Below are positions 23,669-34,437 of a DNA stretch of 64,000 nucleotides, in pieces. Location: contig NC_088792.1 in the NCBI RefSeq assembly GCF_011386835.1, positions 224,529,894 to 224,593,893 on the forward strand, written 5' to 3'. The translations under genes were made by a program, and so were the position numbers. Source of the stretch: Chrysemys picta bellii (Eukaryota; Chordata; Testudines; Emydidae). The stretch's first letter is position 1. Each line of letters starts with the position of its first letter. The notes under the pieces were generated by a model, which saw only the letters and a list, made by a program, of their open reading frames with translations, was not told where the DNA came from and ran no database searches.

Positions 23669-26169
23669 TTTAGGGTGGGTACTCTTTTATATGTTCCATA
23701 AATGGAAACAAATAACAGCTAATACATTTTGCCTGCACCTCCCCAGTGTTCTCTTGAATACAGTGCCCCCTGACCTTCTGGGTATGGACCTGGGTGGCTA
23801 GCCCAAACCACCTCCTGTGCCACTATGGCCACACTGCTATTTTTAGGCATTAGCTTGAGCAGAGCTAGTGTGTGTACAGTTACCTGAGTGAGAATTACAC
23901 CTCTCAGCTGCTCTGTAGATATACTCTTAAAGGACCAGCATGCTCTGTTAAACACATACAGAGTTATTCTTGTAATTGTAAGATTCCAAAAATTCACTGT
24001 CACATATGCTGTCAGAGCATGTGTGTGTGTGCGTGCATGAAGCTTGTAGCTGTTGAGAGGAAGCCAAAGGAATGTGAAGAGCACAGGGCAAAATATGAAA
24101 AAAAGAGCTTTTTCAAATGTTCCTTCTGCAAAAATTAATAAATATGATTCTAGCATGAGAAATGTCAAGGCAATTAGTATGTTGTTGGGGAAGTACTTGT
24201 CTACTGATTTTTTTAGCTCAGGCTCATAATGGGAAATTAACTTTAAACTTGATTAGGCGGCAGCTACCACTCCATAAACATGTATATACTCTCTCTTGCT
24301 CCAGTATCTTTTATTGAATGATATACTCCTGCTCTTTCAAAACTTTGCATAATGCATTATTAAAAATCTTACACAATCTTGACAATCAGCATTGTCAATA
24401 GTTTCTCCATAGATAAGGTGGTGTTGAAATTTGCACTTAAAGCTGGACTAAAATCCCATTGTGTCACATACGCATGATTTAGTGTAATCTCCAAATTCAG
24501 CACAATACCTCTTCACAGGACAAGTGAATTTTGTGTGTAATTTCTTTAAAATGTATTTTACTAAATTAAAATGACTAAAATTACATAGAAGACTCAATTG
24601 CTCTATGAAGAGTTTTGTGCTAAATCTTGAAGATTTAATTAAATCACTATCACTAGACTGTGACACAGATGCATTTAGTTTGAGCTTAAATGCACATTTC
24701 AATGCAACTTAACTACAGACTCACTCCTGATTCCTCTGTAGTAATTTGGAATGAGAAAATAAATGTTGATTGCCAGGTGGCATATTTTAGATTTCTAAGA
24801 AATCTAGGAAAAAGAAATACATATAATTATGTGAAAATACTGCAAAAAGAGCTAGGGTATTAGTTTCTTATAAAAGAATAGTAGCCACTTATTAATTAAG
24901 CTTGAAGCTAGCTTCCCATTGTGGGCTAAAGAAGAGAGTCTCTAATCTAGCTACATCTTGACTTTCCAGCAGCCTGAGGAAAGAGTGGCCTCTACTGACA
25001 GGCTGGAGACAAAACTGTTTATAATAATCTCTCTCTCTCTCTCACACACACACACAACATTGTTAAGGTTGCAGAAACAAGCATAGTATTCAAACCTTGC
25101 TCTGACCATAGAATTATTAATTTCCTCATGGGATTTTGTATAATGGTAATCACTAGAGTATCTGAGGGCTTCACAAAACTTAATGAATTTATTTTCACAA
25201 TGCCTCCTATTATATCCCCATTTGACAGATGGGAATTGAGGCAGAGAGAGATTAAGGTTAAAAGTTTCCACCAATTTCAAGTGCCCAATTTGAGACATCT
25301 AGGACCTGATTTTTCAGAGTACTTGGCATTACGTAGCTGCATATGCTCAAAACATTTTACACTGAGTTGCAACTCTGACTGCTCAGCACTTTTGCAAATC
25401 AGACCATGGAGCTCAAGTCAAACTTCCAGAAAATGAGGAACACACACTTAGTGACACACACAACCTTAATTCTGGTATATCTTGACTTGACTGCTTGACT
25501 TTGCACCCTTAGTAGTGTTCTTTTAACAATGTTTTGGATGTGTCAAAGATTTAGTCCCTCTGTAGCACCCCATTGGGGTGTGACAGGGTCACGTACTCGG
25601 GTTCCAATTATCCAGGCTGGGGCAGTTAACATCACAAGACTGAGGACATAAACTTGGCCCTCTGGCTGACTTCCTCTGGAGTCTGCCCTTCCGAGATTCC
25701 AAGAAAACAAAAAGAAAGAAGACAAGGGAAAAAAAAAAAAAAAAGAACAACCTACCAGCCCCAAAGAAGCCATTGGGCACTCTGCCTTCAAGACGGTCTT
25801 GGGGCAAGCTGCAGTCCAACTCAATATCCTCTGTTCAACCAGCAGAAAATGCCCTAAGCCAGGTAATTGTCCATAGTTTGTCCCACCTTTCTCTCAAGGT
25901 GCTCAGACATTCTATAGGTATGGGAACAGGTACTGCTCTATATCTGGCCTCTCACTGGGAGTTGTGTGGGCTGTAGAAGTCTGTCCTCCTTCCAGAGCTG
26001 CCTCCTATTTAGCTGGGCTCTCCCCCTCTTTTGGGGAGAGAACTTTTCCTCCAGTCCTGACACGCCTTGCAGGCATAGAAGTAGCTCCAATTGCAGCCCA
26101 TAGCAACTCCTTAACTCATTCCTGTCTGGGGTGGGGTGCAAGCAACCCGCCACAGTCTGTAATAATACA
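23669..26169. other. Intergenic DNA with MITE debris and microsatellite
   Basis: 23750-23950 resembles a decayed Harbinger MITE ('gctatttttaggcattagctt', 'agagctagtgtgtgtac'). A compound (CT)n(CA)n microsatellite occupies about 25029-25057. A 17-base A run lies at about 25728-25744. No gene is recognised. Confidence 0.4.
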
Positions 26170-26891
26170 CACACTCTCTAGTTATGTTAAGATGAACATT
26201 AGTTAACTGTATTTCTCTGGAAAATAAATCAGACATCATTAGCTATTGAAATCTCTCTTCTACGGTCACAAGGGAATATTTATTGTATTTAATCAAGGGA
26301 ATAAATAGGGTAACTAATTGCTGCCATCTATACTTTAAAGTATTTGTTGAATTGTGGTGTTTATGAAAGGTGCCAAAACACCATTAGAACGGAATGTTCA
26401 GTACTTTTGTGTTCTGTATAACTTGTACAGTAAGGCAAGTAGCAGTGTAAACTTTCCCATGCTGCCCCACCAGTATATTTGAAAACTCTTGGTCAAGAAC
26501 TACTAGGGATATGAGAGTAGGTTAGCTTCCATGCCCATTAAATCTTTACAGATAACCCCAGCTAAAAGACTAATGGGGCTAATCGTGATACCCATTCACT
26601 AAGGAATGAAGACAGAGAACACTAACTGAAATTTCATTTGCTGCAATGGGAGTTATGCTTGGTAGCTGAAGAGAGAGAATTTGCCCCTATCTATTCACAG
26701 AATGAAGAAAGAACAGCTTGTACTAAAAATATTGATTAACATGGACAACTAGCAAGAAGAAATACAACATCTTGAAACATGTTACGTGTCATGTAGAAAG
26801 CAGCTTAACTACTGAAGTCAGAAACCTGAAATACTAAATCATATTTCCACAAATTGTTACATGTGAATTTCAGTTTGCTGGTATTTGATAT
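26170..26891. repeat. Diverged copy 2 of SDR16C 3'-flank repeat
   Basis: Parts of this segment align in order with the sequence 3' of the intact gene at 33.1-34.3 kb ('gtaaactttcccatg', 'cccattaaatc', 'gtgatacccattcacta', 'acaattgttacatgtgaattt'). It also shares 'cattagctattgaaatctctc' with 16285. It leads directly into the decayed last exon at 26892. Divergence is high, so this is an old duplication. Confidence 0.6.
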
Positions 26892-26996
26892 CTACAATGC
26901 ATTTGGTTCCGGTCTCTTCTGACCTCCAAAATAATCTGGATTGTTGAAGGGCCCAAGGTGCTGTGCAAGAGGAAGATCACATTTGCAGATAGAAAG
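26892..26996 (-). pseudogene. Decayed duplicate of SDR16C last exon
   Basis: On the minus strand a CTACTCAG acceptor is followed by sequence translating to 'FLSANVIFLL' in the exon's expected frame, then, after a frame slip, 'LGPFNNPDYFGGQKR' and a stop. The intact last exon at 34308-34437 reads '[10 protein letters not shown]…[15 protein letters not shown]' in the same order. The spacing from the acceptor and the similar downstream flank support paralogy. The frameshift and the shortened C-terminus show it is not functional as it stands. No partner exons of this copy were found in the window. Confidence 0.7.
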
Positions 26997-27129
26997 CTGA
27001 GTAGAACACACTGCATTTCTGGTTAGTTTTGAAAATGATAAAATCTGTTTACCCTTAATTCCAATGAGCAACAATAGATAAATAATAAAGGTGTACACAC
27101 ACAGTGTTTTATGTCTCCTATATGTCTGG

Positions 27130-27376
27130 AAGAGACATAATTACACTAGCTCTCATTGACCTAGCATGCTAAAAACAGAATGTAGCCGTAGTAGCATAAG
27201 TGGCGGGAGAGGCTGACTGCCAAGACTACATGCCTGTAGTCTCAGAAGGGTGTGTACTTGGGGCACTACCACGGCTACACTCTTTTAGTAGTGCTCTAGT
27301 TCAATCGGAGCTAGTGTGAGTCTGTCTCCTCGAGCTGGGAATCATACTCCCAATCGAAGTGCAGACATACTGTAAG
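27130..27376. repeat. Harbinger-type MITE, degraded
   Basis: 'actagctctcattgacctag...ctaaaaacagaa' on the left is mirrored by 'tctagttcaatcggagctagtgtgag' on the right, and the right edge ends in 'gcagacatac'. A related copy lies at 55060-55300. No coding content. Confidence 0.45.
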
Positions 27377-27427
27377 TGACTTGGCCAAGAGTACAGAGTT
27401 AGTCAGTAGCAAAAGCAGGTTAAGAAA

Positions 27428-27540
27428 TTAGATTAATAAATATTAATACAAGAAGGGACCATTAGATCATCTAGTCCGATCTCTTCTATAACGTGTAAAT
27501 ATTTCCAGAAAGGTACCCAGGTTTGATTTGAAGACTTCAA
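27428..27540 (-). mobile_element. CR1 3' fragment
   Basis: 'agaagggaccattagatcatctagtccgat' is the CR1 3' consensus in reverse orientation. The fragment ends at 27540, where a Harbinger-type end ('ggtatgtctacactgcaata') begins, so it has been cut by a later insertion. Confidence 0.6.
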
Positions 27541-28513
27541 GGTATGTCTACACTGCAATAAATCACCAGGGCACTGAGTCTCAAAGCCCTGGTCAGCAAT
27601 GCTACTAGTCAGTGCTTGGGCCCAGAAGTGGCACTCCATCATCTGCGGCTACTCTGGGAACACCACCAACAACCTTGAATTGTTTTTCATTATGTCCCTT
27701 AACAAGCTGTCCCTGAAGAAATCATCATGTCCCCTTGTTTTTGTGGTTCTTTTCGTGGGTCTGCAAACTGGAGGATTGTTCTACCTGTATTTGCAACATT
27801 CGTGAGAATAGTGCAGACCTGCTTCTGCAAGAGATGGCAACAGCAAAAGTGCTATGTGCGTTTGTGGGATTTAAAAAAAAAAGATGCAAAAATGATGGGA
27901 TATAGATGGCATTATGGGATGGAAAATTGCACGCTGAGAACTTGATCCCCAGCTCCCAGAGGTCCCTGGGCAAGTCATTTCTATCCCAAAATACTTTGGA
28001 AAAAGCTTCTAAGAATGCATTGCACTGGATGGTGTCACATGCCACACTGGGTTCTCTCCCTGGTGCACCACACTTGGCATAGACTCAAGCCCTCCTGGTG
28101 AGTAGGAGCAGAGCTGACGTGAGCAGCCAAGTGTGCATGTGGATGAGTGATAGCATAACTTTGGCAGCTTTACTTCAATGTAACTTACGTCAACCAAAGT
28201 TTGTAGTGAGGACTTAGTATCCAACACCAAACCCACACACCTTGCACGAGCTACATTGCGGTTGAGTCCTTTCTGCTGCTGCAACCAGAGTAATTTCCTT
28301 TGACCTCCCTCAGGAGATCTTCAATCCTTAGGGGGTCTTGGCACAGGTAAATCTAGCCCTGACACTTCCTTATGAGTGTTATATCATTACTAAAAACTGC
28401 ACAAAAATTTCAAAAGAGCAAAAGATAACCTAGGAGATTAAAGGCCATTGGCTTTGCAGCAAATATCAACAGATTACAATGCTGACGAATATCAGGGATA
28501 GCATGGCTGCTAA
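27541..28513. other. Intergenic DNA beginning with a MITE end
   Basis: The first 25 bases look like a Harbinger-type terminus. No matching right end was found. A plus-strand ORF at 27599-27945 is not recognised. Confidence 0.35.
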
Positions 28514-28820
28514 GGGTACGTCTACACTGCAGCTGGGAGCATTCTTCCCAGTACAGGTAGACAGACATGCTGAATCTTCTTGAGCCGGCATGCTAAAAAT
28601 AGCAGTGTAGCTGGGGGAGTATGGTTGGTGGCTTGGGCTAGGCACCAAGTATGAACCAATGGGGTCCAGGTGGGTTTGTACAGAAGCAGCTATCTTGAGC
28701 TGCCCTGCGTGAAATCCCCAGCTATCCTGCTATTTTAAGCATGCTAGCTCAAACAGAGTCAGCGTGTGTCTCTCTACGTGAGCTGGGAAGGACACTCCCA
28801 GTTGCAGTATAGACATACCC
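28514..28820. mobile_element. Harbinger-type MITE, complete
   Basis: GGGTACGTCTACACTGCAGC on the left pairs with the right end, which read inward is GGGTATGTCTATACTGCAAC. Inner parts also pair ('ctgggag'/'ctcccag', 'catgctaaaaatagcag'/'ctgctattttaagcatg'). TAA precedes it and TGA follows it, consistent with a 3-bp target duplication carrying one mutation. At 307 bp with no ORF, it depends on a Harbinger transposase such as the one at 9.8-11.2 kb. Confidence 0.8.
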
Positions 28821-31800
28821 TGAGTGAACCATTTCTAAGAAAAGTGCATTCGCGACCACACACTATCACAAAGGGTGGCAACAGGGTTACACCTCCATTC
28901 TATGTCCCCAGAAGTCAAACACATGCATCTCAAAAACAATAAAAATATCAGAGAAGATATAACATGTTTGCTGCCCAGCTGGCACAGTCCAACACAGAAT
29001 AGGCAGGCAAAATATGGTTCCTCAACTAGCCACACTGACCTAAGCACTCCACTTGCATCACATGTCAAAGACCACAACTCCTACAACAGACTCATCATTA
29101 TCACAAAAGGAACCCTACAGTTCCATATTGTATTAACATTTTACAATCCTGCTCCTCAGGGCACAACTGTTCCCTAAACCTAATGAATCTTCACACAGAA
29201 CTGACACAGAAGAAAGCTGGTTTCTCTCACCAGCAGCAGTTAGTCCAATAAAAGATATCACCTCACCCACCTTGTCTCTCCAATATCCTGGGATAGACGT
29301 GCTACTACAAAACTGCATACAGAAGATACATGCCCACTCCTCCTCATTAGGCTGTGGCCATGCAATGAAGGGATCAGACATCTTCATCAAGAAGCGATCA
29401 CACTTCATCAAAAGGCTATTTCACCCCTGAATGCCAGCATGCTCACAGGACTCCCCACGCCAGGCAATAAATCCATCCTCCTCAAGACTTCTATGTCCCT
29501 CTGGTACATTCCAATGATAGCAGATTTCATTTTAACAGCAAGTCAAAAGAAAAAAGGCAAGCATGACGCATAGAAAGTATTGCTAATATCTGCAGACATG
29601 GCACAGTCCAACTAGGAAGATCCTCACAGGACATTATCTGTGTTAAGCTGCCTACTAAAATCAAAAGAGGGACAAGTATATATTGACATGGGCTGAACTA
29701 ACACACCCAATAGATCTGTTGCAAGAACAGTGTCAGTAATGGGACATGTGCTTTCATGAAAACTGTGTATGACATAAGATGATGGGTGGTTTTCAACTGT
29801 TTGCTAAATCTACCAGAAATACATCAGACATATACTGCCAGTGAATACATGTTCTCTATCATTCCATAGAGCATAAACACCAAATGGTATCTTGGGGAAA
29901 ATCTAACAAGCAGGTCAATAAGCAGCCAAACAAATGTATGTGTGCATTGGTGCAAAACCAGATAAGAATAGTGGGTTGGGGATATTCTCCCAGAAAAATT
30001 TGCAATAACCAGAGCAATTCCTGCATCTTAGAAGATTAAAATGTTTCAAAAGACAGATTTTGCATAGAATATCCGATACATTATTGGTCTGTCTTTCCTC
30101 CAGAGGGGAGAGGAGGTGGTGGCTAGCTTGTGGTGCCAAATCTCTTTCCTTTCTCTTCCCCCTTGCAGTGGAAGGGAAGCAGGTGGTGGGATAGATTTTT
30201 CTGTAGAGATTGTAGATAGAGGAGAAAGGCTATTTCTGTCTGGACACCTGTCAGGTGCTGCTGCTGCTCCACCCGCTAATACCCAGAAACACCTTAGCTA
30301 GACATCAGGTTCTCATGGTTCTCCCACTTCAGATTTCCCAGCCTGCTGAGTCTTCACCTTTCTTGCCAAAGAGGAAGGGGAACAGTGTTCCCTCAAGCAA
30401 AAGGAAGGCGAACTAAGATCCTCCACACTTGCTCTACAACATAGCATCCTTCACACAGTGTGACCTTGCACACGCTATAAATATGAGGTCATGCCCGAGG
30501 GAGGATGGCATGCCCTATGGAGCAAAATGACATCCTCCATACAGTGTGAGCTCACATGTACAGTGCATGTGAAGTCATGCTGTCTGGGGTCCCAGGAGGA
30601 AATATTTTATTAAAATGGGATTGTGACAGCAAAAAGTTTGGAAACTCCCAGTCTAATGGTTGCAGGGACATGCGATTTGGGGTGATCAAGAGGTATTTTG
30701 TCATTTACACATCCTCAATTTGAATAAATAACTCCGATTTAATAGGAAATGACATAATGGGCGCCTGAGGTCTTGCTTGTGCCTCTGTAAAACATGTTCT
30801 CAAAAACACATTTCTATAGTGTTATAAAGTTCAGTCTCATTGAGATGGAATTTCTAAAAATATAAATTTACACAGATGCTTTTTAAAAAAAAACTTCAGC
30901 TTGGAATAAGGAACTGGGAGCAACTTCAGCCTTGTCCCTTACATGAACCTCTCACCAGTCGGGCTCCTGCATCTGGATTATTAGTTCTACAGGAACAATC
31001 AATCATAGGTGGAAGCTACTCTAAACCCTCAGCGAGTCTGATTTGTCTGGATACCATCATATGGGGGAATGAGAAACAATCTTCACATGATTGCTCAAGC
31101 TGAAGGAAGCTACTACCATGGGGTGGGGAATGAAACTGCATTTTAGAATTCCACAAGTTCTTTCTGTTACAGAGTATAGGCAAGAAGGCCTGCTTGCTAG
31201 GTGTCATGATTACTGATTGCAGACATGCTACAGAGATCAGCAGTATTGGAAGCAGTAGGTACCTATTATGTCCCGCAAGGGAGGCAGCACAGCATTACAC
31301 CCTGTTCAACAGCATTTATTGCTGTTCACTCACCTGTTCAGGTTACCTATTGCCCTTGACCTTCTCTTGCAATTTTTAGTAACTGCACAGCACATTGGGC
31401 TATGGAGCCAGTGACCATGAAAACACTCCAGTTGGTTCAGAATGCAACAATTTTCCTACTCAGCACATGACCCCCCCATCCTCTCTTCTCCTCGTTGGCT
31501 CTGAGTGGAATGCAGAGCTTCGTAGTTCTAAGCAGCGTTCTGTTTCACTGCCACTATGATCTACGCAGTCACACCCAGATGCATTAACTGTTTGTTTTCC
31601 CCCATGTAAGCGTTATCCTTGTAACTGTTTAAATAGTAAAACTTGCTGTCTGGGGCCATTGAGAATAAAGATTTTCAGCCTTTTAAAAAAAAATAAAAAA
31701 CAGGGATAGTGATGCTATTGTGAAAATATTTATTACACCTGGATCCCTACAATTCTTGCTGGTTGAAACACTGTTTATTTAAACTGTTTAGTACCTCTTT

Positions 31801-31964
31801 CCTTACATGAAGATTACGCAAAAAATTAATGTAACCTTGTTTGAAATTATACTTAAAAACCCAGCAATTTAAAGAATCAAGATTCCCACAGCACCACAAA
31901 TTCTGCCTTTTTATGCTAATACAAAATCACTAGGCTGTGTCATCAGCATACACAGGGATCTACA
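28821..31964. other. Intergenic DNA with one short repeat
   Basis: 29222-29325 resembles the right part of the element at 62481-62694 ('agttagtccaataaaagatatc', 'ccaccttgtctctccaatatcctggga'), so it is probably another Penelope-type end. The rest shows only short ORFs and no recognised gene. The short polypurine and A/T runs near 30880 and 31680 are unremarkable. Confidence 0.4.
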
Positions 31965-31972
31965 CTCTACAC

Positions 31973-32206
31973 CAAGGATTGGCAACGTTTGGCACGTGGC
32001 TCGCCAGGGTAAGCAGCCTGACGGGACGGGCCAGTTTATTTACCTGCTGACGCGGCAGGTTCAGCTGATCGCGGCCCCCACTGGCCGTGGTTTGCCAGTG
32101 GGGGCCGCGATCGGCCGAACCTGCCGGGTCAGCAGGTAAATAAACTGGCCCGGCCCATCAGGCTGCTTACCCTGGCGAGCCATGTGCCAAACGTTGCCGA
32201 CCCCTG
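31973..32206. mobile_element. Palindromic hAT MITE
   Basis: The 234-bp unit is almost one long palindrome: 'gcaacgtttggcac', 'tggctcgccagggtaagc', 'gccagtttatttacctgctga' and 'gatcgcggcccccactggcc' all return in reverse. The right end read inward is CAGGGGTCGGCAACGTTTGG, the hAT-type terminus. A perfect 8-bp direct repeat CTCTACAC flanks it (31965-31972 and 32207-32214), diagnostic of hAT insertion. It is GC-rich against AT-rich surroundings and has no ORF. Confidence 0.92.
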
Positions 32207-32214
32207 CTCTACAC

Positions 32215-33340
32215 CCTGGATCAATGTTTCCCAAACTTCTGAAAGTTAAGTTCCCCCTTCAGGAAATGAAACCAATTATGCCCTCCACAGCTACGCCATG
32301 TGTTATTAAAGGCCTATCAATTTTAATTGATGTCTTCTGCACGTCCCTCATGAGTTAGCCCTTCATGCTCATTCCCCTACTTGGGGAAACACTGGGGTAG
32401 ATATTCACCCAGTGGCTCTCTACCAGGGGTATCTGTACCTCAAGGGGTTCGCAGAGGTCTTTCAGAGGGTACATCAACACATCTAGATATTGGCCTAGTT
32501 TTACAAGAGGGTACATAAAAAGCACTAGCAAAGTCAATACAAACTAAAATTTCATACAGACTTGTTTATACTGCTCTATATACTATAAGTACAATATTTA
32601 TATTCAAATTGATTTATTTTATAATTATACAGTAAAAAGCAATTTTTCAGTAACAGTGTGATGTGACACTTTTGTATTTTTATGTCTGATTTCGTAACTA
32701 AGTATTTCTTAAATGAGGTGAAACTTGGGGGTATGCAAGACAAATCAGATTCCTGAAAGAGGTTCAGTTGTCTGGAAAGGTTGAGAGCCACTGCCCTATG
32801 ATACTTCCTCTCTTTTCATACATATTTTGATAAGCAGTGAGATCAGCGACATTTGAGTTAGCACCCACCAAAATGCATGGAACAGTTCACACTTCAGTGC
32901 TCTGAAAGATGTCTGTCCAAGCTTGCCTTTGGTTGCACTCCAGATTTAAACTTTTTTCTTTGCAGTATAATAGCTAGAGACTTCATTTTGTTTTAAATGA
33001 AAGCACAGACTCTGAAGAACATTTGAAAGGTCTGTATGAACCCCTCAAAACTAGTGCTTTATTGTCCTTCTTGGACATGTCCCTCACTTCGGGGAAACAC
33101 TGCCTTAGATACACAGATATAACGTTTAAAATTTCTGCCTATGCATGGTGTCAGAATGGAAGTGAAATATTCTGCAGAACTAATAAGTAAAGACAGTGGC
33201 AATGTAACTTTTTCTATTGAGCCCCGATTATAATATACAATATTGTCCTGGAGGGACTACCTTTAACAATATGAGATTAGGTCAATCTCTCCAGGCCCAT
33301 TAAATCCCACGATCTCTTAGCTGTGAGTGCCCATAAAGGT
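32215..33340. other. 3' flank of the SDR16C gene, no separate gene
   Basis: AT-rich DNA. 33165-33330 is copy 3 of the duplicated 3'-flank sequence. 32220-32420 has a 'gtttcccaaacttctgaaag' type repeat resembling debris of a dispersed element. No ORF is recognised. Confidence 0.4.
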
Positions 33341-34012
33341 ATCATAGATTCAAGGACTGGAAGGGACCTCGAGAGGTCATCGAGTCCAGTCCCCTGCCCT
33401 CATGGCAGGACCAAATACTGTCTAGACCTTCCCTGATAGACATTTATCTAACCTACTCTTAAATATTTCCAGAGATGAAGATTCCACAACCTCCCTAGGC
33501 AATTTATTCCAGTGTTTAACAACCATGACAGTCAGGAACTTTTTCCTAATGTCCAACCTAAACGTCCCTTGCTGCAGTTTAAGTCCATTGCTTCTTGTTC
33601 TATCCTTAGAGGCTAAGATGAACAAGTTTTCTCCCTTCTCCTTAGGACGCCCTTTTAGATATCTGAAAACTGCTATCATGTCCCCTCTCAGTCTTCTCTT
33701 TTCCAAACTAAACAAACCCAATTCTTTCAGCCTTCCTTCATAGGTCATGTTCTCTAGACCTTTAATCATTCTTGTTGCTCTTCTCTGGACCCTCTCCAAT
33801 TTATCCACCTTTCTTGAAATGCAGTGCCCAGAACTGGACACAATACTCCAGTTGAGGCCTAACCAGCGCAGAGTAGAGCGGAAGAAGGACTTCTCATGTC
33901 TTGCTCACAACACACCTGTTAATGCATCCCAGAATCATGTTTGCTTTTTTTGCAACAGCATCACACTGTTGACTCATATTTAGCTTGTGGTCACACTGTT
34001 GACTCATATTAG
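33341..34012 (-). mobile_element. CR1 LINE 3' portion
   Basis: Minus orientation, from the 3' end at 'atcatagattcaaggactgg' to 'cacactgttgactcatatt'. The frame 33841-33422 gives '[20 protein letters not shown]', '[20 protein letters not shown]' and '[20 protein letters not shown]', the C-terminal tail of CR1 pol. It lies within the 3' flank of the SDR16C gene and splits the duplicated flank sequence. It is very similar to the C-terminal part of the CR1 at 52.6-53.7 kb. Confidence 0.9.
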
Positions 34013-34307
34013 CTATGTTAATTTGTGACCTGATACCCATTACCTATGGAACTGAGAGAGATCATTAAATTAACTTGTATTTGCTTTAATGAGTTACGTA
34101 CATATGTTGAGTGGAGAATATGCCTGTATTGATGGAAACGAGAGAGAACAGTTGAGGATGAAAAATACTGATTAACAGACAGCTATCAGAACAACTATGA
34201 CATCTTTAAACACCTAAAGTATCATATAGAAGAGAATTGATCTAAGGAAGAAATAAACCTGAAGAAATAACCCATTATGTCCATTAAATGTTACACATGA
34301 ATTTGGA

Positions 34308-34437
34308 TTAGCTGGTATCGGACATCTTCGGAGCAGTGTGGTTTTGGTCCCTTCTCTTCTGGTCTCGGACACCATCCAGATTGTTGAAAATACCAGCATA
34401 CTCTACAGCAAGGAATAGCACTTTCTTAGGTACAAAG
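34308..34437 (-). CDS. SDR16C last exon with stop
   Basis: 130 bp. The acceptor is TTTGTCTCCTCAG and the TAA stop is at 34308-34310. It encodes '[20 protein letters not shown]' and '[11 protein letters not shown]', ending in 'KMSDTS'. The 'LDGVRDQKR' stretch aligns with the 'MDGFVDQKK' tail of mammalian SDR16C5 as I recall it. A decayed relative of this exon lies at 26892-26996. The 3' UTR and polyadenylation site are not resolved. The hAT transposon begins 180 bp upstream, in the preceding intron. Confidence 0.82.
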